The notes: a model not told the origin generated them from the letters alone. 35,266 bases of DNA from a virus (IMGVR_UViG_3300007540_000041:1-35266); one strand, 5' to 3'; shown: positions 23,201 to 32,640, counted from the first letter of the stretch. Numbers and translations are program-made.

Positions 23201-25238
23201 AAAGCTTGAAGCAGGTATTCAAGGTTCTTTTGATGCTCGATTAGAAAGCTTCAAAGAGATAATAACCTTCTACGGCAAAGAGCTTGTTCAAATGAAGGGC
23301 ATAGCGGATATGCAGAAGCTTAATGCGGCAGAACAATCTGCTTATAACGAGCTTTTGTCAGAAGCAGAAGTTATCATGGGTAACATAAAAGAGATCCAAG
23401 CTAACACTACGGATACTGATACTCGTAATGACTTAATCTCACAACAATTAGAAATGTTGGATGAAGTTAATTACCAGTTAGATCAAGTAGGTGTTAACTT
23501 AGAGAAATTCTCTTCCTTCGATTTAGCTACGGCTATGGGACTTGACGCTAATCTTGTAGGAAAACTTACGGATTCAGTACTCGATAAGATTACTAGTAAG
23601 CAACAAGAAATAGTAGATAAGGAAAGGGAAATTGCTGATATAAGAAGAAAAGGCGGAAACCTTGAAGGTCTCGATAGGGCACAAGCAGAACTTACTCAGC
23701 TCGAAAGAGAAGGGGATATTCTGGTTGAAGGTGCAGAACGAAGCCTTTTGTCTATGTTTAATACTCTAACTTCAGATCTGGCTGGATCTGATATTGCTAT
23801 TTCTGCTAATGAGTTCTTTGAGCTTGGACCTGAGTTGCAAACTCGTATTACTGAGTATGCGGCAAAGTTAAAAGCGGTTAACGACAAGATTGCTGGAGCT
23901 TTAGGCAATCCTGCAGTTCTTTCACAGCTTGAAAAAGACAAAAGTGAATTACAAGAGCAGTTTGGTGATGCACTGAATATCGATATTGACTTTGCTCAAT
24001 TAGATAACTTCGGTAAAGCGCTAGCACCTTTCCGTGACTTAGGTATTAACTTTAACGCTGATGATTTCTCTAACTTAGGTAAGACATTTAGTGCAGAGAT
24101 AATTGCTCAAGCTCAAAAGCTTAACGAGGAAAGAAGGGCACTGGCAGATCAAAACTTTGCTGATACTGTAGAAGGCGAGCAAGCTCGTATCGATGCTGTT
24201 GCTGATTTCAATAAGAAGCTGTATGATTTAGAAGAAGCAACTCGTAAAGCAAGAGAAGATGCGTTGCTAGGTAGACAAACTGCTGAAAACTTAGGTCAAG
24301 GCTTTGGTAAGTCTATCATAGATGCTATGACTGGCAGAGGAGACTTTGGTGAATCAATGGCGGCTCTGATCACAGGTAAACTAGAACAAGGTTTACAGGA
24401 TCGGATTGCTAGTTTTGCTGAAGGTTTCTTAGATTCATTCTTTGAAGCATTCTCTGGTAAAGACGGTATTATGGGTGGTCTTGCTGATGCGCTTAAAGGT
24501 CCTGACAATAAAGAAAAGGACGGACTTAAAAGTAGCGGAGCTAGTTTATTCGATAGTTTTGGATCAGGAAGTGGTGAAGAAGGAAGTGCAGAAGGTGGTA
24601 ATCCTGAAAAGGCGGCAACAGGTCTTGGAATGTTTACTGCTAAACTAGAAGAAAGTGTTGGTGGATTAGGCGGCTGGGTTTCTCAGACTCTTATGAACAT
24701 TGCACAATTCTTTGGTTTATCTACTGCAACTACTGCTCAAACTACTACTGCTACTTTAAATGCAACTGCATCTACTGCTCTTGCAACAGCTATGGCAGTA
24801 GCAACTGGTGCGACAACTGCACTCGCGGCGGCTATGTCAGCGGCGGCGGCAACCTCTCTTCTGGGTTTCTCTACAGGTGGTTACGTTAGTGGTGCAGGTT
24901 CAACTACTAGTGACAGTATCCTAGCTAGGCTTTCTGATAAAGAGTTTGTTATTAACGCTAAAGCAACTAAGAAACATCGTGGTTTAATTGAAGCTATTAA
25001 CAGTGGAAAAGACATCAGCAGACTACCCGGATTTAAAGATGGTGGTGCTGTAGACCTTTCTACTAGTTCAATGGCAGTAATGAGCGATGTTGCTTCTAGA
25101 CCTTCTCAAGGCAATCAAACCGTTCAAAACATAAACATTACTGGTGATATCTCAAGGCAGACCAAGAAGGAAATCTTTGGTATGCTGCCAACGATAGCAA
25201 CTGGTGTAAACCAACATAATAGAGAACAAAATAGATAA
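20256..25238 (+). CDS. Tape measure protein
   Basis: 1660 residues. The N-terminal part (about 60-220, with NRIALVTGRTKELNKTFKEL, LYNRIG, GALRGQELNSVMEQ and KITSEVVVRAF) is the standard tape-measure N-terminal domain. Several hydrophobic segments follow (about 480-760), then long helical coiled-coil regions (about 960-1380). The C-terminal FSTGGYVSGAGSTTSD and KEFVINAKATKKH motif is usual for tape measure proteins. It sets tail length, and parts of it enter the cell envelope during ejection. At the usual 0.15 nm per residue it predicts a tail of about 250 nm. I see no lysozyme or peptidase motif. Confidence 0.93.
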   Translation: MALQIEVQSNTRQARSDLARLNKSVDNISTTTTNMANKLQKSVTILTAGIAGLVAAKGLVKITDQFTLVENRIALVTGRTKELNKTFKELQEVSIRSRGSLEGIADLYNRIGRSTKSLGVSNQDVIKVTETIQKAIVISGAGRESANAAIVQLGQGLAAGALRGQELNSVMEQTPRVAAAIAAELNVGVGGLRRLAEQGKITSEVVVRAFTSQRDIIEQEFEAVNATVGEGFSQVGQGAALMTREFIAGTGAADSFAKKLLNLGASLTRGAPSARELGEAINKFLFAPAPKDGIFGNLFLTAEEQMSGFQLLLNDLGVYKAVDSFKELINVVTELADDLSDKALGKVEAFTQGVNDAFFWVMDKVVGNSWWPDLVDGVVNYTDNLVKALFKVDDFTSKVSRSFRKALNTVLDDADSLKSKVQDGLVVAFTGLSLGLSGASSGGLGIATSLTSELSKGSDYIRSEYPKAYDFAASAAALTLTSRIGALKFLSLPLALGSALAAGLESATLLTAIEEVARTISNSIGRAFGAVIANLPSIIIGGIAGALSNISQIGSALLGELGFIGDIIGSIPFASTIVGSLTAAFLVFNWGGSLFGGAFKTAVINAGNFLLKTIGSARLAEEFLSIGAIGSAVFNKLKTVAVSAGLAIQTAFAGQTTVAGMIAVVSTLTKEFITLASAVVTNVTAFIANNAAMVAGRALALGATVVNGVLAASFIGLTGVISMVTVAARAMWLALGGPIAMLIGGLGLVFALFGSTSASADSTTEALVKTANQADMTRNSIANLFGFGVDLDVRLNYDPADTEATLQSIEDANAETLYRLRREENVGIFWSDTINDIVTRLKIAVTGAFIGIRNGFVDFANAGIGAFNLIFNKGVAPFERDTRNAVETLLDNINPSLRIDLDISTKDLEEFGDDDLKGLFVATTRELTRLEGELAKAEDGFFSLWGFYKDTAAIDKANALIAIQKNRVESVTKALEKQVKVRKLEAGIQGSFDARLESFKEIITFYGKELVQMKGIADMQKLNAAEQSAYNELLSEAEVIMGNIKEIQANTTDTDTRNDLISQQLEMLDEVNYQLDQVGVNLEKFSSFDLATAMGLDANLVGKLTDSVLDKITSKQQEIVDKEREIADIRRKGGNLEGLDRAQAELTQLEREGDILVEGAERSLLSMFNTLTSDLAGSDIAISANEFFELGPELQTRITEYAAKLKAVNDKIAGALGNPAVLSQLEKDKSELQEQFGDALNIDIDFAQLDNFGKALAPFRDLGINFNADDFSNLGKTFSAEIIAQAQKLNEERRALADQNFADTVEGEQARIDAVADFNKKLYDLEEATRKAREDALLGRQTAENLGQGFGKSIIDAMTGRGDFGESMAALITGKLEQGLQDRIASFAEGFLDSFFEAFSGKDGIMGGLADALKGPDNKEKDGLKSSGASLFDSFGSGSGEEGSAEGGNPEKAATGLGMFTAKLEESVGGLGGWVSQTLMNIAQFFGLSTATTAQTTTATLNATASTALATAMAVATGATTALAAAMSAAAATSLLGFSTGGYVSGAGSTTSDSILARLSDKEFVINAKATKKHRGLIEAINSGKDISRLPGFKDGGAVDLSTSSMAVMSDVASRPSQGNQTVQNINITGDISRQTKKEIFGMLPTIATGVNQHNREQNR

Positions 25239-25250
25239 AGGAGAAACGGT

Positions 25251-25865
25251 ATGGGAGCTTACACATTTCAAGGTCAAGAAATTGTTGCCCCATTCCGTCT
25301 CACTTCTAACGAACCTGTTTTTTCTGCGGACTCAATCAATTTAAAGACCCGTAAAATAAAACAAGGTGCGCAAAGATGGGAGATGGAATTTACGGTAGTA
25401 ATGCAAGACCCGACTGAGACCTTCACTACTGCGGTGTCCACTTTCCATGACACAATAACTTTCACTATGCCTCAACTTAATGTTCGGGGTGAAACTATTA
25501 GTTCTGGCACATGCACTGACAATATAAATGTTAAAGGAGTTGAGGCTGCAAACGATGACGCTATAGTCATTGAAGGAATGGCCGCAGGAAGTACTATTGA
25601 AAAAGGACGATTTATAAAGTTTAGCAATCACGACAAAATCTACATGGTTAAACAAACTGCAACAGCGGATAATTTTGGTGAAGCAAGCTTAATCATATAT
25701 CCAAGCCTTCGTAGTGCTTTAACTTCTTCAGTTTCATTATACTACAGAGACTCAGATCCGATTAATTTTAAAGGATATAGGGATATATCAAACGTACAAG
25801 GTATTACCTACACAGATGGAATACTGTCTGATATGGGTACAATTCAACTAATAGAGGCATTGTAA
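25251..25865 (+). CDS. Distal tail protein, probable
   Basis: 204 residues, directly after the tape measure, where lambda-like phages encode the tail-completion proteins M and L. The first part (GAYTFQGQEIVAPFRLTSNE, then QRWEMEFTVVMQD) looks like a beta-barrel. The middle holds a loop or insert region. The ending FKGYRDISNVQGITYTDGIL is unfamiliar. The role as distal tail or hub component is inferred from position and size, and the family is not recognised with confidence. Confidence 0.6.
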   Translation: MGAYTFQGQEIVAPFRLTSNEPVFSADSINLKTRKIKQGAQRWEMEFTVVMQDPTETFTTAVSTFHDTITFTMPQLNVRGETISSGTCTDNINVKGVEAANDDAIVIEGMAAGSTIEKGRFIKFSNHDKIYMVKQTATADNFGEASLIIYPSLRSALTSSVSLYYRDSDPINFKGYRDISNVQGITYTDGILSDMGTIQLIEAL

Positions 25866-26416
25866 TGAAAAATACTCCAAGTTCTATAACATCGGCACTA
25901 GTGACAGATGTTACTAACCCGTACCTTATACTGCAAATGGAGTTCGCTACTAGTACCGTACGATTAACCAGCCTACCTTATGATATTGTGGTTGGAGGTA
26001 ATACTTACTCGGCTAATGGGGGTCTATCGGAATTAGAACCCCCTCGCCTTACTTCTGTTTTAGATAGAGAAGTATATAAGATTAAATTAGTGGACTTTGA
26101 TGACACGTATAAAGGTTTATTCGATAACAACGCTCTTGGGACACTAGTAACCGTATCGTTAGGTATTGAAGGGAACCTAACAGATTTAGATACTCTCTAC
26201 AAAGGACGTATCGACGGAATGACTATTGAAACTAATCCAGCAGAGGGTACCAAAGATGCCATTATTGAATGCGCATCTCCATTTGCGGCGCTAGATCGCA
26301 CTAATGATAGACAAACTGATTCCAACACTCAAAGAAATATCGATTCTACAGATACTTCTATGGATCTCGTATATGCTGCGGCTAAAACAGTCGAAATAAA
26401 ATGGGGTAAACAGTAA
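25865..26416 (+). CDS. Tail hub protein, DUF2163-like or DUF1833-like
   Basis: 183 residues. The start overlaps the previous stop (TAATG). NPYLILQMEFATSTVRLTSL near the N-terminus, YKGRIDGMTIE in the middle, and SPFAALDRTNDR, then TDTSMDLVYAAAKTVEIKWG at the end, match the pattern of hub proteins encoded before the tail tip in GTA- and lambda-like phages. It probably links the distal tail to the tip protein that follows. Its stop overlaps the next start in the same way, so the three tail-tip genes are tightly coupled. Confidence 0.7.
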   Translation: MKNTPSSITSALVTDVTNPYLILQMEFATSTVRLTSLPYDIVVGGNTYSANGGLSELEPPRLTSVLDREVYKIKLVDFDDTYKGLFDNNALGTLVTVSLGIEGNLTDLDTLYKGRIDGMTIETNPAEGTKDAIIECASPFAALDRTNDRQTDSNTQRNIDSTDTSMDLVYAAAKTVEIKWGKQ

Positions 26417-29400
26417 TGATTTGGCAAATAATAATAGCAGTTGTTACAGCAGTGTTTACACTCACTAAACAACAAAAAATGAAAAAGAAGATGGAAGCAG
26501 AAGCGGATGCTCGAAAAGGGTTTAAAGCGACTGTTAAAGGGGAGCCTATCTCCCTGCCTATTCTTTATGGGCGTAATAAAGTAGGAGCCGTTGTAACTGC
26601 AGCTAAAACCTCTTCAAGCTATACTGCACCTAGTAGTACCCCTTCAGGTGCTGAAAAATGGGCATTAAGCGGAAACAACGGTCTTGCTTCAAGTATTAGT
26701 TTTTCGAAGGCTAAAAAGAGGCGTAATCAGTTTTTAACTGTGCAATACGCTATATGTCAAGACGGCATTAATAAGATTCAAGATATTGAAGTTGATGAGC
26801 AAGCATGGAATGCTAGAGAGCTTCAATTTGGGCAACGAATACATACTTACACAGAGGGAGGTACAGCCGACACTCTTGCTACTAGTAATGGCTTGTCATC
26901 TAGTAACAAATTTACAAAATGTGCATATGCTACTGGCGTGTTTCACCTAGACAGAGATGATCCTCAATACTACGGTATACCTTCAGTTTCTTTTTATGTA
27001 CAAGGTAAAAAAGTACCTAATATTTCTAGAACAGGATCACCGGGAAGCTATGTTTATACATATAGCAGAACATCTAATCTTCTATATACTACTAATCCTG
27101 CATTAATCTTATTAGATTATATGACAGCTGATTACGGTATGGGATTAGCTACCTCTGATTTAAATATAGGGTCTTTCTTTGATGCTGCAGCAATATGCGG
27201 CAGTACTGTTAATCCCTCTAATGGCCTTGGTGCCATTAATAAACAAGGAAAAGTATGGTCTGGAACAGGGTATTATTCTTCAGGATATTCGCGTCTTAAT
27301 GTAGGAACTCAATTCGGTAACAGCTATTTATCCCTTTCTGCTACAGGTAATGCTAGCGCACTAAATGTATATACTAACTTTAATAACGGCTCAGGGCCTT
27401 TTGTTGGTGGGCAGCCTTTAACCTTTAATACCGGAGGGGGAAATATCTACACTATTCCCCAAGATGCTTCGGCTGTAGGATCTTATAACTCTACTACAGA
27501 AAGATGGGATATTCCATTATCTAATGTAGTACCGGATAACGCACAAGTGCCTACAATAGGGACTAGTACCGAGCTTTCTACAGAAGAAATATCTATCGTA
27601 ACAATTAGAGAAAGTTATAACACGGATGAGTTACCTTTATACGAATGTAACGTCACACTAAACCCTGCAGCACCTATAAGGGATAATGTAGATGAGATAT
27701 TACTGAGTATGGGTAATGCGGATCTTATTTGGTCTGAGGGTAAATATAAGTTACAGCTTCAATATCCTTCTAGCCAAACTGTATTAAAAACAATAGCAGA
27801 GAATACTCTTGTTATTACTGATGATATACTTAAAACTTCCGCTATTAAAACAAGCTACCCGAGATCTACTGAGCGATTAAATCAGTGTACTGTAAGGTAT
27901 AATAATGAGCAAGAAGACTTTGCTACGGCCACTGCAACTTGGCCCTCTAGCGGATCTACTGTTCACAACGATTACCTTACAGAAGACAGTGGTGTAGTGC
28001 TAAATGCTAGTTTAACTATTGGTGCAATTACTGACCCCTATCATGCTACAGCTAGGGCAGAGCAATTTGTTCGTGAATCTCGTAGATTAGTTATTTATGA
28101 ATTTGAATGTTTTGCTGAAGCTTACAGTCTAGAACCCGGTGATTATATTAAGTTTAACTCAGAATTAAATGATTTAACTTCTGATTATGATACTGCATTA
28201 GTGACTGGCGTGGAGCTTACTGAGCAAATGACGGTAAAGATTGAAGCGGTAAGAACTAACGCAAGTGATCTTGCTTGGAATACAGAAGATGAAATATCTT
28301 CTCCTTATCCTGAAATTACTAGTTTTCTTACTTTACCACCAAGCATATCTAACTCTGCTATTTCAGAAGTACAGTTATCTAACGCAAGTATTACAGGCTA
28401 CTATGTTGATGAAGAAAAACAAAGAGTCTTTTTAAGATGGGACGGAGATGTTTTTGGTACTCAAGTAGACAAATACTTAGTTGAGGTAAGGGAAAACGCA
28501 AGCACCAATGATGATAAATGGGTAACGGTAGGCGAAACGTCTAACGAGATTATATACCACGTACCCGGTAACCCTAATAATGATCAGTATTACCGTGTTA
28601 AATCAATCTCGCAGGGTGGTAGCAGATCTCAACCCTCTGCGCCTATAGGCCCTGTAGATGTTACAAGCATTAATTTAACAGAGGGCGTAATACCTGTATA
28701 TGCTGACGATGCTACTGGTACAAATAAAAACCTAGCCAGACAAACCGGACAAGAGTTTGTTTTATTTTATGAGTGGACAGGGAGTGCACCCTCTGATGCC
28801 TATGGAATTACAGGTACTTGGGTTAAGTTTGTTGGGGAAGACGCAGATGCATTAACCTCTACGTCTAGTACAGCTAATGGAGTTACCACTGTTACCTTTA
28901 GTGACGGCACTAGTTTTGTTGTCAATGATGGTACTGATGGTACAGATGGAATTACTAAAGGCGTAACACCTATTTTTGCTAGTAATTCTAGCGGAGCTAA
29001 CCAAAACTACACGCAAGGCTCTTTAGAGTATGTGAACTATTATGAGTACACTAATACTAAACCTACTTTACCTGTATCAGGGCTTACTTGGGTTAAATAC
29101 ATTGGAGAAGATGGCGACAGTGAAGGTGTAATACCTATATATGCTGACGATGCTTCTGGTACTAATGCAAGCTTTACTTTAGGTTCTCGTACTTTTGTAA
29201 ACTTTTATGAGTGGACAGGCTCCGCACCTACTAGTGTACCCTCAGGTCTATCTTACGTTAAGTTTGTAGGAGAAGATGGAGAAACCGGAGGAAGTGTAAA
29301 CATAGCCTTTACTCGTAGTAACACTACCCCACAAGCAACTGGCACAGGAACTTTGCCTACAGGCTCAGGTGTTACGTGGGTTGATGATGCTCCGACGGGT

Positions 29401-30402
29401 ACTGCACTTTTATGGGCAGTAAACGGAAACTTAGCAAGCGGAGGTACTACTTGGTCTTGGGGAAATCCCTATCAGGTAGAAGGAACCGCTGTAGCAGAAC
29501 TGTATGTGTTTAGAAGAAATGCTACCTCGTTTACTAATAATGGTTCGTATAACTTTGTTACGGGAGTATTAACTCCTCCTACTAGCTGGTCTACTACCCC
29601 TGTAGACCTATTGGCAGACGGAGACACAGTGTATGTATCATCGGCTTTAGTGACTGGAGGACCTACAGATACTTCCGTAACCCCCAGTTGGAGTACCCCT
29701 AAAGTTTATGCTCAAAGAACAGACGGAGAAGACGGAGAAGACGGTGCTGACGCTTTTAATGTAGTACTAGGCTGGACAAGTAGAGTTGTACCACGAGATG
29801 CTTCGGGTAACCCTGACCTTACAGGTACTGGTAACACGGTTACTTTGTACCGGGGTGGGGCTTTATACGGTAGTTTCAACGTTACCACTTCCTCAACTAA
29901 CATTACAGCAGGTAGTCCCGGTTCGGGAAACCCCCTTTCTTATGGAGCAGCTACTAACTGGGGCAGTACAAGTGTAGATATCGCTACAATTGTGTATACT
30001 GTAACACCTGTTGTGAGCGGGGTTAACCAAGCAGCTATATCAGTTACAAGCACGTTTACTCTCGCCCCTGTTGGCGGGGTCGGTAATACAGGCTTTTTAT
30101 TTGTAACTTCGTTACCTGCTGCTTCTGGGTATGAAGAAGGCCAAGTGGTTATTGTAGAAGCTTCTGCAGGTGCTGCACAGCAAGGTTATATTAAATCTGG
30201 GGCTCAAGGAGGAGGTTCTTGGGTAGCCAGAGACATAGTAAACCATGACATTATTTTTGCAGATGCAATTCGTGCAGATCAGCTAGAAATTTCATCAAGC
30301 ACCGGCAGTAGCTCTGGTATATTTATGAATAGCACTGGTACAAATAATTCTATTGAAATATATGATGGTACTACTCTTCGAGTAAAAATAGGAAAACTAT
30401 AA
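26416..30402 (+). CDS. Tail tip host-specificity protein (lambda J-like)
   Basis: 1328 residues. It begins with a hydrophobic stretch (MIWQIIIAVVTAVFTLT) common in J-like proteins of this type, then KGEPISLPILYGRNKVGA, the usual tip N-terminal strand. The phage-tail hub region spans about 380-640 and an FnIII domain about 663-750. Three related repeat units start near residues 756, 848 and 903 (EGVIPVYADDATG, KGVTPIFASNSSG, EGVIPIYADDASG). A Gly-Glu-Asp-Gly linker follows at about 1105. The end (FADAIRADQLEIS and following) is typical of tip proteins. It should contact the host receptor. It is followed by a terminator. Confidence 0.85.
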   Translation: MIWQIIIAVVTAVFTLTKQQKMKKKMEAEADARKGFKATVKGEPISLPILYGRNKVGAVVTAAKTSSSYTAPSSTPSGAEKWALSGNNGLASSISFSKAKKRRNQFLTVQYAICQDGINKIQDIEVDEQAWNARELQFGQRIHTYTEGGTADTLATSNGLSSSNKFTKCAYATGVFHLDRDDPQYYGIPSVSFYVQGKKVPNISRTGSPGSYVYTYSRTSNLLYTTNPALILLDYMTADYGMGLATSDLNIGSFFDAAAICGSTVNPSNGLGAINKQGKVWSGTGYYSSGYSRLNVGTQFGNSYLSLSATGNASALNVYTNFNNGSGPFVGGQPLTFNTGGGNIYTIPQDASAVGSYNSTTERWDIPLSNVVPDNAQVPTIGTSTELSTEEISIVTIRESYNTDELPLYECNVTLNPAAPIRDNVDEILLSMGNADLIWSEGKYKLQLQYPSSQTVLKTIAENTLVITDDILKTSAIKTSYPRSTERLNQCTVRYNNEQEDFATATATWPSSGSTVHNDYLTEDSGVVLNASLTIGAITDPYHATARAEQFVRESRRLVIYEFECFAEAYSLEPGDYIKFNSELNDLTSDYDTALVTGVELTEQMTVKIEAVRTNASDLAWNTEDEISSPYPEITSFLTLPPSISNSAISEVQLSNASITGYYVDEEKQRVFLRWDGDVFGTQVDKYLVEVRENASTNDDKWVTVGETSNEIIYHVPGNPNNDQYYRVKSISQGGSRSQPSAPIGPVDVTSINLTEGVIPVYADDATGTNKNLARQTGQEFVLFYEWTGSAPSDAYGITGTWVKFVGEDADALTSTSSTANGVTTVTFSDGTSFVVNDGTDGTDGITKGVTPIFASNSSGANQNYTQGSLEYVNYYEYTNTKPTLPVSGLTWVKYIGEDGDSEGVIPIYADDASGTNASFTLGSRTFVNFYEWTGSAPTSVPSGLSYVKFVGEDGETGGSVNIAFTRSNTTPQATGTGTLPTGSGVTWVDDAPTGTALLWAVNGNLASGGTTWSWGNPYQVEGTAVAELYVFRRNATSFTNNGSYNFVTGVLTPPTSWSTTPVDLLADGDTVYVSSALVTGGPTDTSVTPSWSTPKVYAQRTDGEDGEDGADAFNVVLGWTSRVVPRDASGNPDLTGTGNTVTLYRGGALYGSFNVTTSSTNITAGSPGSGNPLSYGAATNWGSTSVDIATIVYTVTPVVSGVNQAAISVTSTFTLAPVGGVGNTGFLFVTSLPAASGYEEGQVVIVEASAGAAQQGYIKSGAQGGGSWVARDIVNHDIIFADAIRADQLEISSSTGSSSGIFMNSTGTNNSIEIYDGTTLRVKIGKL

Positions 30403-30417
30403 ATACTTAGAAACACA

Positions 30418-30442
30418 GGGGGTACACCCGTGCCCCCCTTTT
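30418..30442 (+). terminator. Rho-independent terminator after the tail tip gene
   Basis: GGGGGTAC (30418-30425) pairs with GTGCCCCC (30430-30437), eight pairs with one wobble, around an ACCC loop. CTTTT follows. Strong stem, short T-run. Confidence 0.75.
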
Positions 30443-30490
30443 AACTTAACTCTTAACTTACCCATCTGAGGATCGGTACAGGAGAATAAA

Positions 30491-30967
30491 ATGGCTAGAA
30501 TCACAAATCCTACATCTAAGCAAAATATGGGACGGGATAGAATCAACTCTCCCTCAAAAGATGTAATCAAAAAATCGGGTACTGCGCTTTTCTCTATAAT
30601 CAAAGGAGAGCAATTACACGTAACCATGACAGCCTCATGGCTGACTAACCTAAGTGGTTGTACTATAACTGCAAAGATTATTGAAGGTAACAACGACGGA
30701 GCGGGTACTGTACCTACAGAACAACGCGCCACCCCTGTTATCTCTACTCTTCCAATTTTAGACGCAACTACAACTGACAACGAATTCAAGTTAGTATTCC
30801 CAGATGACATTTGTGACACTTGGAGTACTCAGCCTACACCAGATAAGCCCGTATATGGTTTTGTCGGTGTGGAAATAGCGGATTCCGGATCAGGAGATCA
30901 ACAGCAGAAGTGGAAACCAGTAAGAGGATTAGTGGAAATCTTGTATAGTCCAACGGAGGTAGTGTGA
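30491..30967 (+). CDS. Tail-tip-associated protein, unknown
   Basis: 158 residues. A hydrophilic N-terminus is followed by a beta-rich domain (LFSIIKGEQLHVTMTASWLT, then FKLVFPDDICDTW and KPVYGFVGVEIAD). The pattern is reminiscent of baseplate N-terminal domains that clamp fibres (BppU-like), but I cannot assign it with confidence. It is the first gene after the tail-tip terminator and is followed one base later by the next fibre-linked gene, so a fibre-attachment role is likely by context. The ribosome site is AGGAG. Confidence 0.55.
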   Translation: MARITNPTSKQNMGRDRINSPSKDVIKKSGTALFSIIKGEQLHVTMTASWLTNLSGCTITAKIIEGNNDGAGTVPTEQRATPVISTLPILDATTTDNEFKLVFPDDICDTWSTQPTPDKPVYGFVGVEIADSGSGDQQQKWKPVRGLVEILYSPTEVV

Positions 30968-30968
30968 T

Positions 30969-31424
30969 ATGTATGATACTACTAACTATATCTTAAAAGT
31001 TGACGCACAAGATTACAACATCCAATTAGCAAGAACTGGTGGACAAGGATCAAAAGGTAACTCTGTTACTAATGCTACTATTGATGAAAACTTAAACCTG
31101 ATAATCACTGTATCAGACAGTGCAGGTAATGTAGTAGAAACAATAAACGCAGGTAACATTACCCCCTCTCTAGAAGAGGTTAACTCTATCAACGCAATGA
31201 CCGATGTGGCTATCACTTCTATCAATGACGATGATATCCTACAGTATGATGCAAGCGTTAACAACTTTGTTAACCACTCGCTCACTACAAGCAGGATCTC
31301 TGACGTAGACAACACTAACTTAGTAGACGGTGCTATGTATGTCTACAACGGAACTACTAACAAACACACTGCAACTACTCAAATTAACAATTCTAACACT
31401 ACCATTACTGGAGGCTCATTCTAA
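30969..31424 (+). CDS. Fibre-linked protein, unknown
   Basis: 151 residues, beta-rich, with Gly-Gln-Gly-Ser-Lys-Gly at about 25-30 giving a short flexible or collagen-like segment, then an Ile/Val/Asn/Thr-rich body. The segment DILQYDASVNNFVNHSLTTS resembles the next protein's FLVYNASTSKWINETHAEAD, a motif seen in phage fibre shafts. Its stop overlaps the next start (TAATG). Probable short fibre or adaptor part; exact role unknown. Confidence 0.55.
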   Translation: MYDTTNYILKVDAQDYNIQLARTGGQGSKGNSVTNATIDENLNLIITVSDSAGNVVETINAGNITPSLEEVNSINAMTDVAITSINDDDILQYDASVNNFVNHSLTTSRISDVDNTNLVDGAMYVYNGTTNKHTATTQINNSNTTITGGSF

Positions 31425-32596
31425 TGGCTACTAAAATTTTACTTAAAAAGTCCTTAACAGGTGGATCTGTACCTGTAGCTAACGACATCGATGCTGGCGA
31501 AATCGCGATTAACTTGGTTGATCGTAAAGTATATTCTAAAAACGGCGGTGGCGCTGTTATCCGCATGGACGGAGCATATGTATCTAGCTCTGCCCCAAGC
31601 AACCCTGTTGAAGGTGATATCTGGTACGATACCACTACCAACCTTCTCAAAACTTATAATGGGAGCGCTTTTGCTTCTGCGGGTTATCAAGCTATAGCGG
31701 CTTTAGAAGACACTACTATCACTTCTGTTGCTGACGGTGAATTCCTTGTCTATAATGCTTCTACTAGTAAGTGGATTAACGAGACGCACGCTGAAGCAGA
31801 CGTACAAAAAGCATCTACCCTTGAAGCTGATGTTGAAGCTCTGTTCTCTGTAACTGATGCTGGTGGCGATGGCTCTTTGACTTACAGTGCTGGCGTATTT
31901 ACTTACACTGGCCCCTCTGCGGCTGAAGCACAAGCCCACTTTACAGGAGCTACCGGCATTGATATTACTGCTGGTGCCGTATCTATTGATTTCGCTGAGT
32001 TTGATCTTGACAGCATTTCTGAAGCTTCTTCAAGCCCAACTAACAAGTATTTCACTGATGCTCGTGCTCGTGCGGCTGTATCTGTAACTGATGCAGGTGG
32101 CGATGGCTCTTTGACTTACAACAACACTTCTGGTGTTATTACTTACACTGGCCCAAGTGCCGCTGAAGTACAAGCTCACATTACTAACGGAACAGGCGTA
32201 ACTGTTACTTCTGGCGTTGTAGCTATCGGACAAGCTGTTGCAACTACAGACAGTGTTACTTTTGCTAATCTTACTGTACCTACTATCGACGGCAACGGGA
32301 CAAGCATTACTCTTGACCCTTCTGCTAATGGAGATAACTCTGGTGAAGTAATCGTTGCAGGTAACCTTACTGTAAACGGTACTACTACTTCTGTTAATTC
32401 TAACGAAGTAAATATTGGTGACGCAATTATCGTTCTTAACGCTGACGAGACTGGCACTCCTTCACAGGATGCAGGTATTGAAGTTGAGCGCGGAACTGCG
32501 GCTAACAAAACACTTAAGTGGAACGAAACGGATGATGCTTGGGATCTAGGCAACGAGACTATGCAAAACATAACTCTTGACGGCGGTTCTTACTAA
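31424..32596 (+). CDS. Tail fibre protein with tandem 78-residue repeat
   Basis: 390 residues. The N-terminus (VPVANDIDAGEIAINLVDRK, then VYSKNGGGAVIRMDG) matches the fibre head fold known from Mtd-like tropism proteins. Two copies of a repeat start at residues 142 and 220 (SVTDAGGDGSLTY, TYTGPSAAE and a YFTDARARAAVSV link), a unit common in fibres of aquatic phages. The C-terminal part (NGTTTSVNSNEVNIGDAIIV) resembles fibre trimerisation regions. Codons are biased as in other abundant virion genes. It is followed by a terminator. Confidence 0.75.
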   Translation: MATKILLKKSLTGGSVPVANDIDAGEIAINLVDRKVYSKNGGGAVIRMDGAYVSSSAPSNPVEGDIWYDTTTNLLKTYNGSAFASAGYQAIAALEDTTITSVADGEFLVYNASTSKWINETHAEADVQKASTLEADVEALFSVTDAGGDGSLTYSAGVFTYTGPSAAEAQAHFTGATGIDITAGAVSIDFAEFDLDSISEASSSPTNKYFTDARARAAVSVTDAGGDGSLTYNNTSGVITYTGPSAAEVQAHITNGTGVTVTSGVVAIGQAVATTDSVTFANLTVPTIDGNGTSITLDPSANGDNSGEVIVAGNLTVNGTTTSVNSNEVNIGDAIIVLNADETGTPSQDAGIEVERGTAANKTLKWNETDDAWDLGNETMQNITLDGGSY

Positions 32597-32610
32597 GTTA
32601 TAAAACAAAA

Positions 32611-32640
32611 GGGCACCTCTATATAGGGGTGTCCTCTTTT
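32611..32640 (+). terminator. Rho-independent terminator after the first tail fibre gene
   Basis: GGGCACC pairs with GGTGTCC (one wobble), with a further inner CTA/TAG pairing. CTCTTTT follows. The stem spans 32611-32634. Confidence 0.75.

Noticed and set aside
20256-25238. Embedded lysozyme or peptidase in the tape measure protein
   Set aside because: No catalytic motif of these classes could be recognised in the sequence.
27674-27683. CTATAAGGGA inside the tail tip gene
   Set aside because: An exact motif match, but single, within coding sequence, and about one such 8-mer is expected by chance in this window over both strands.
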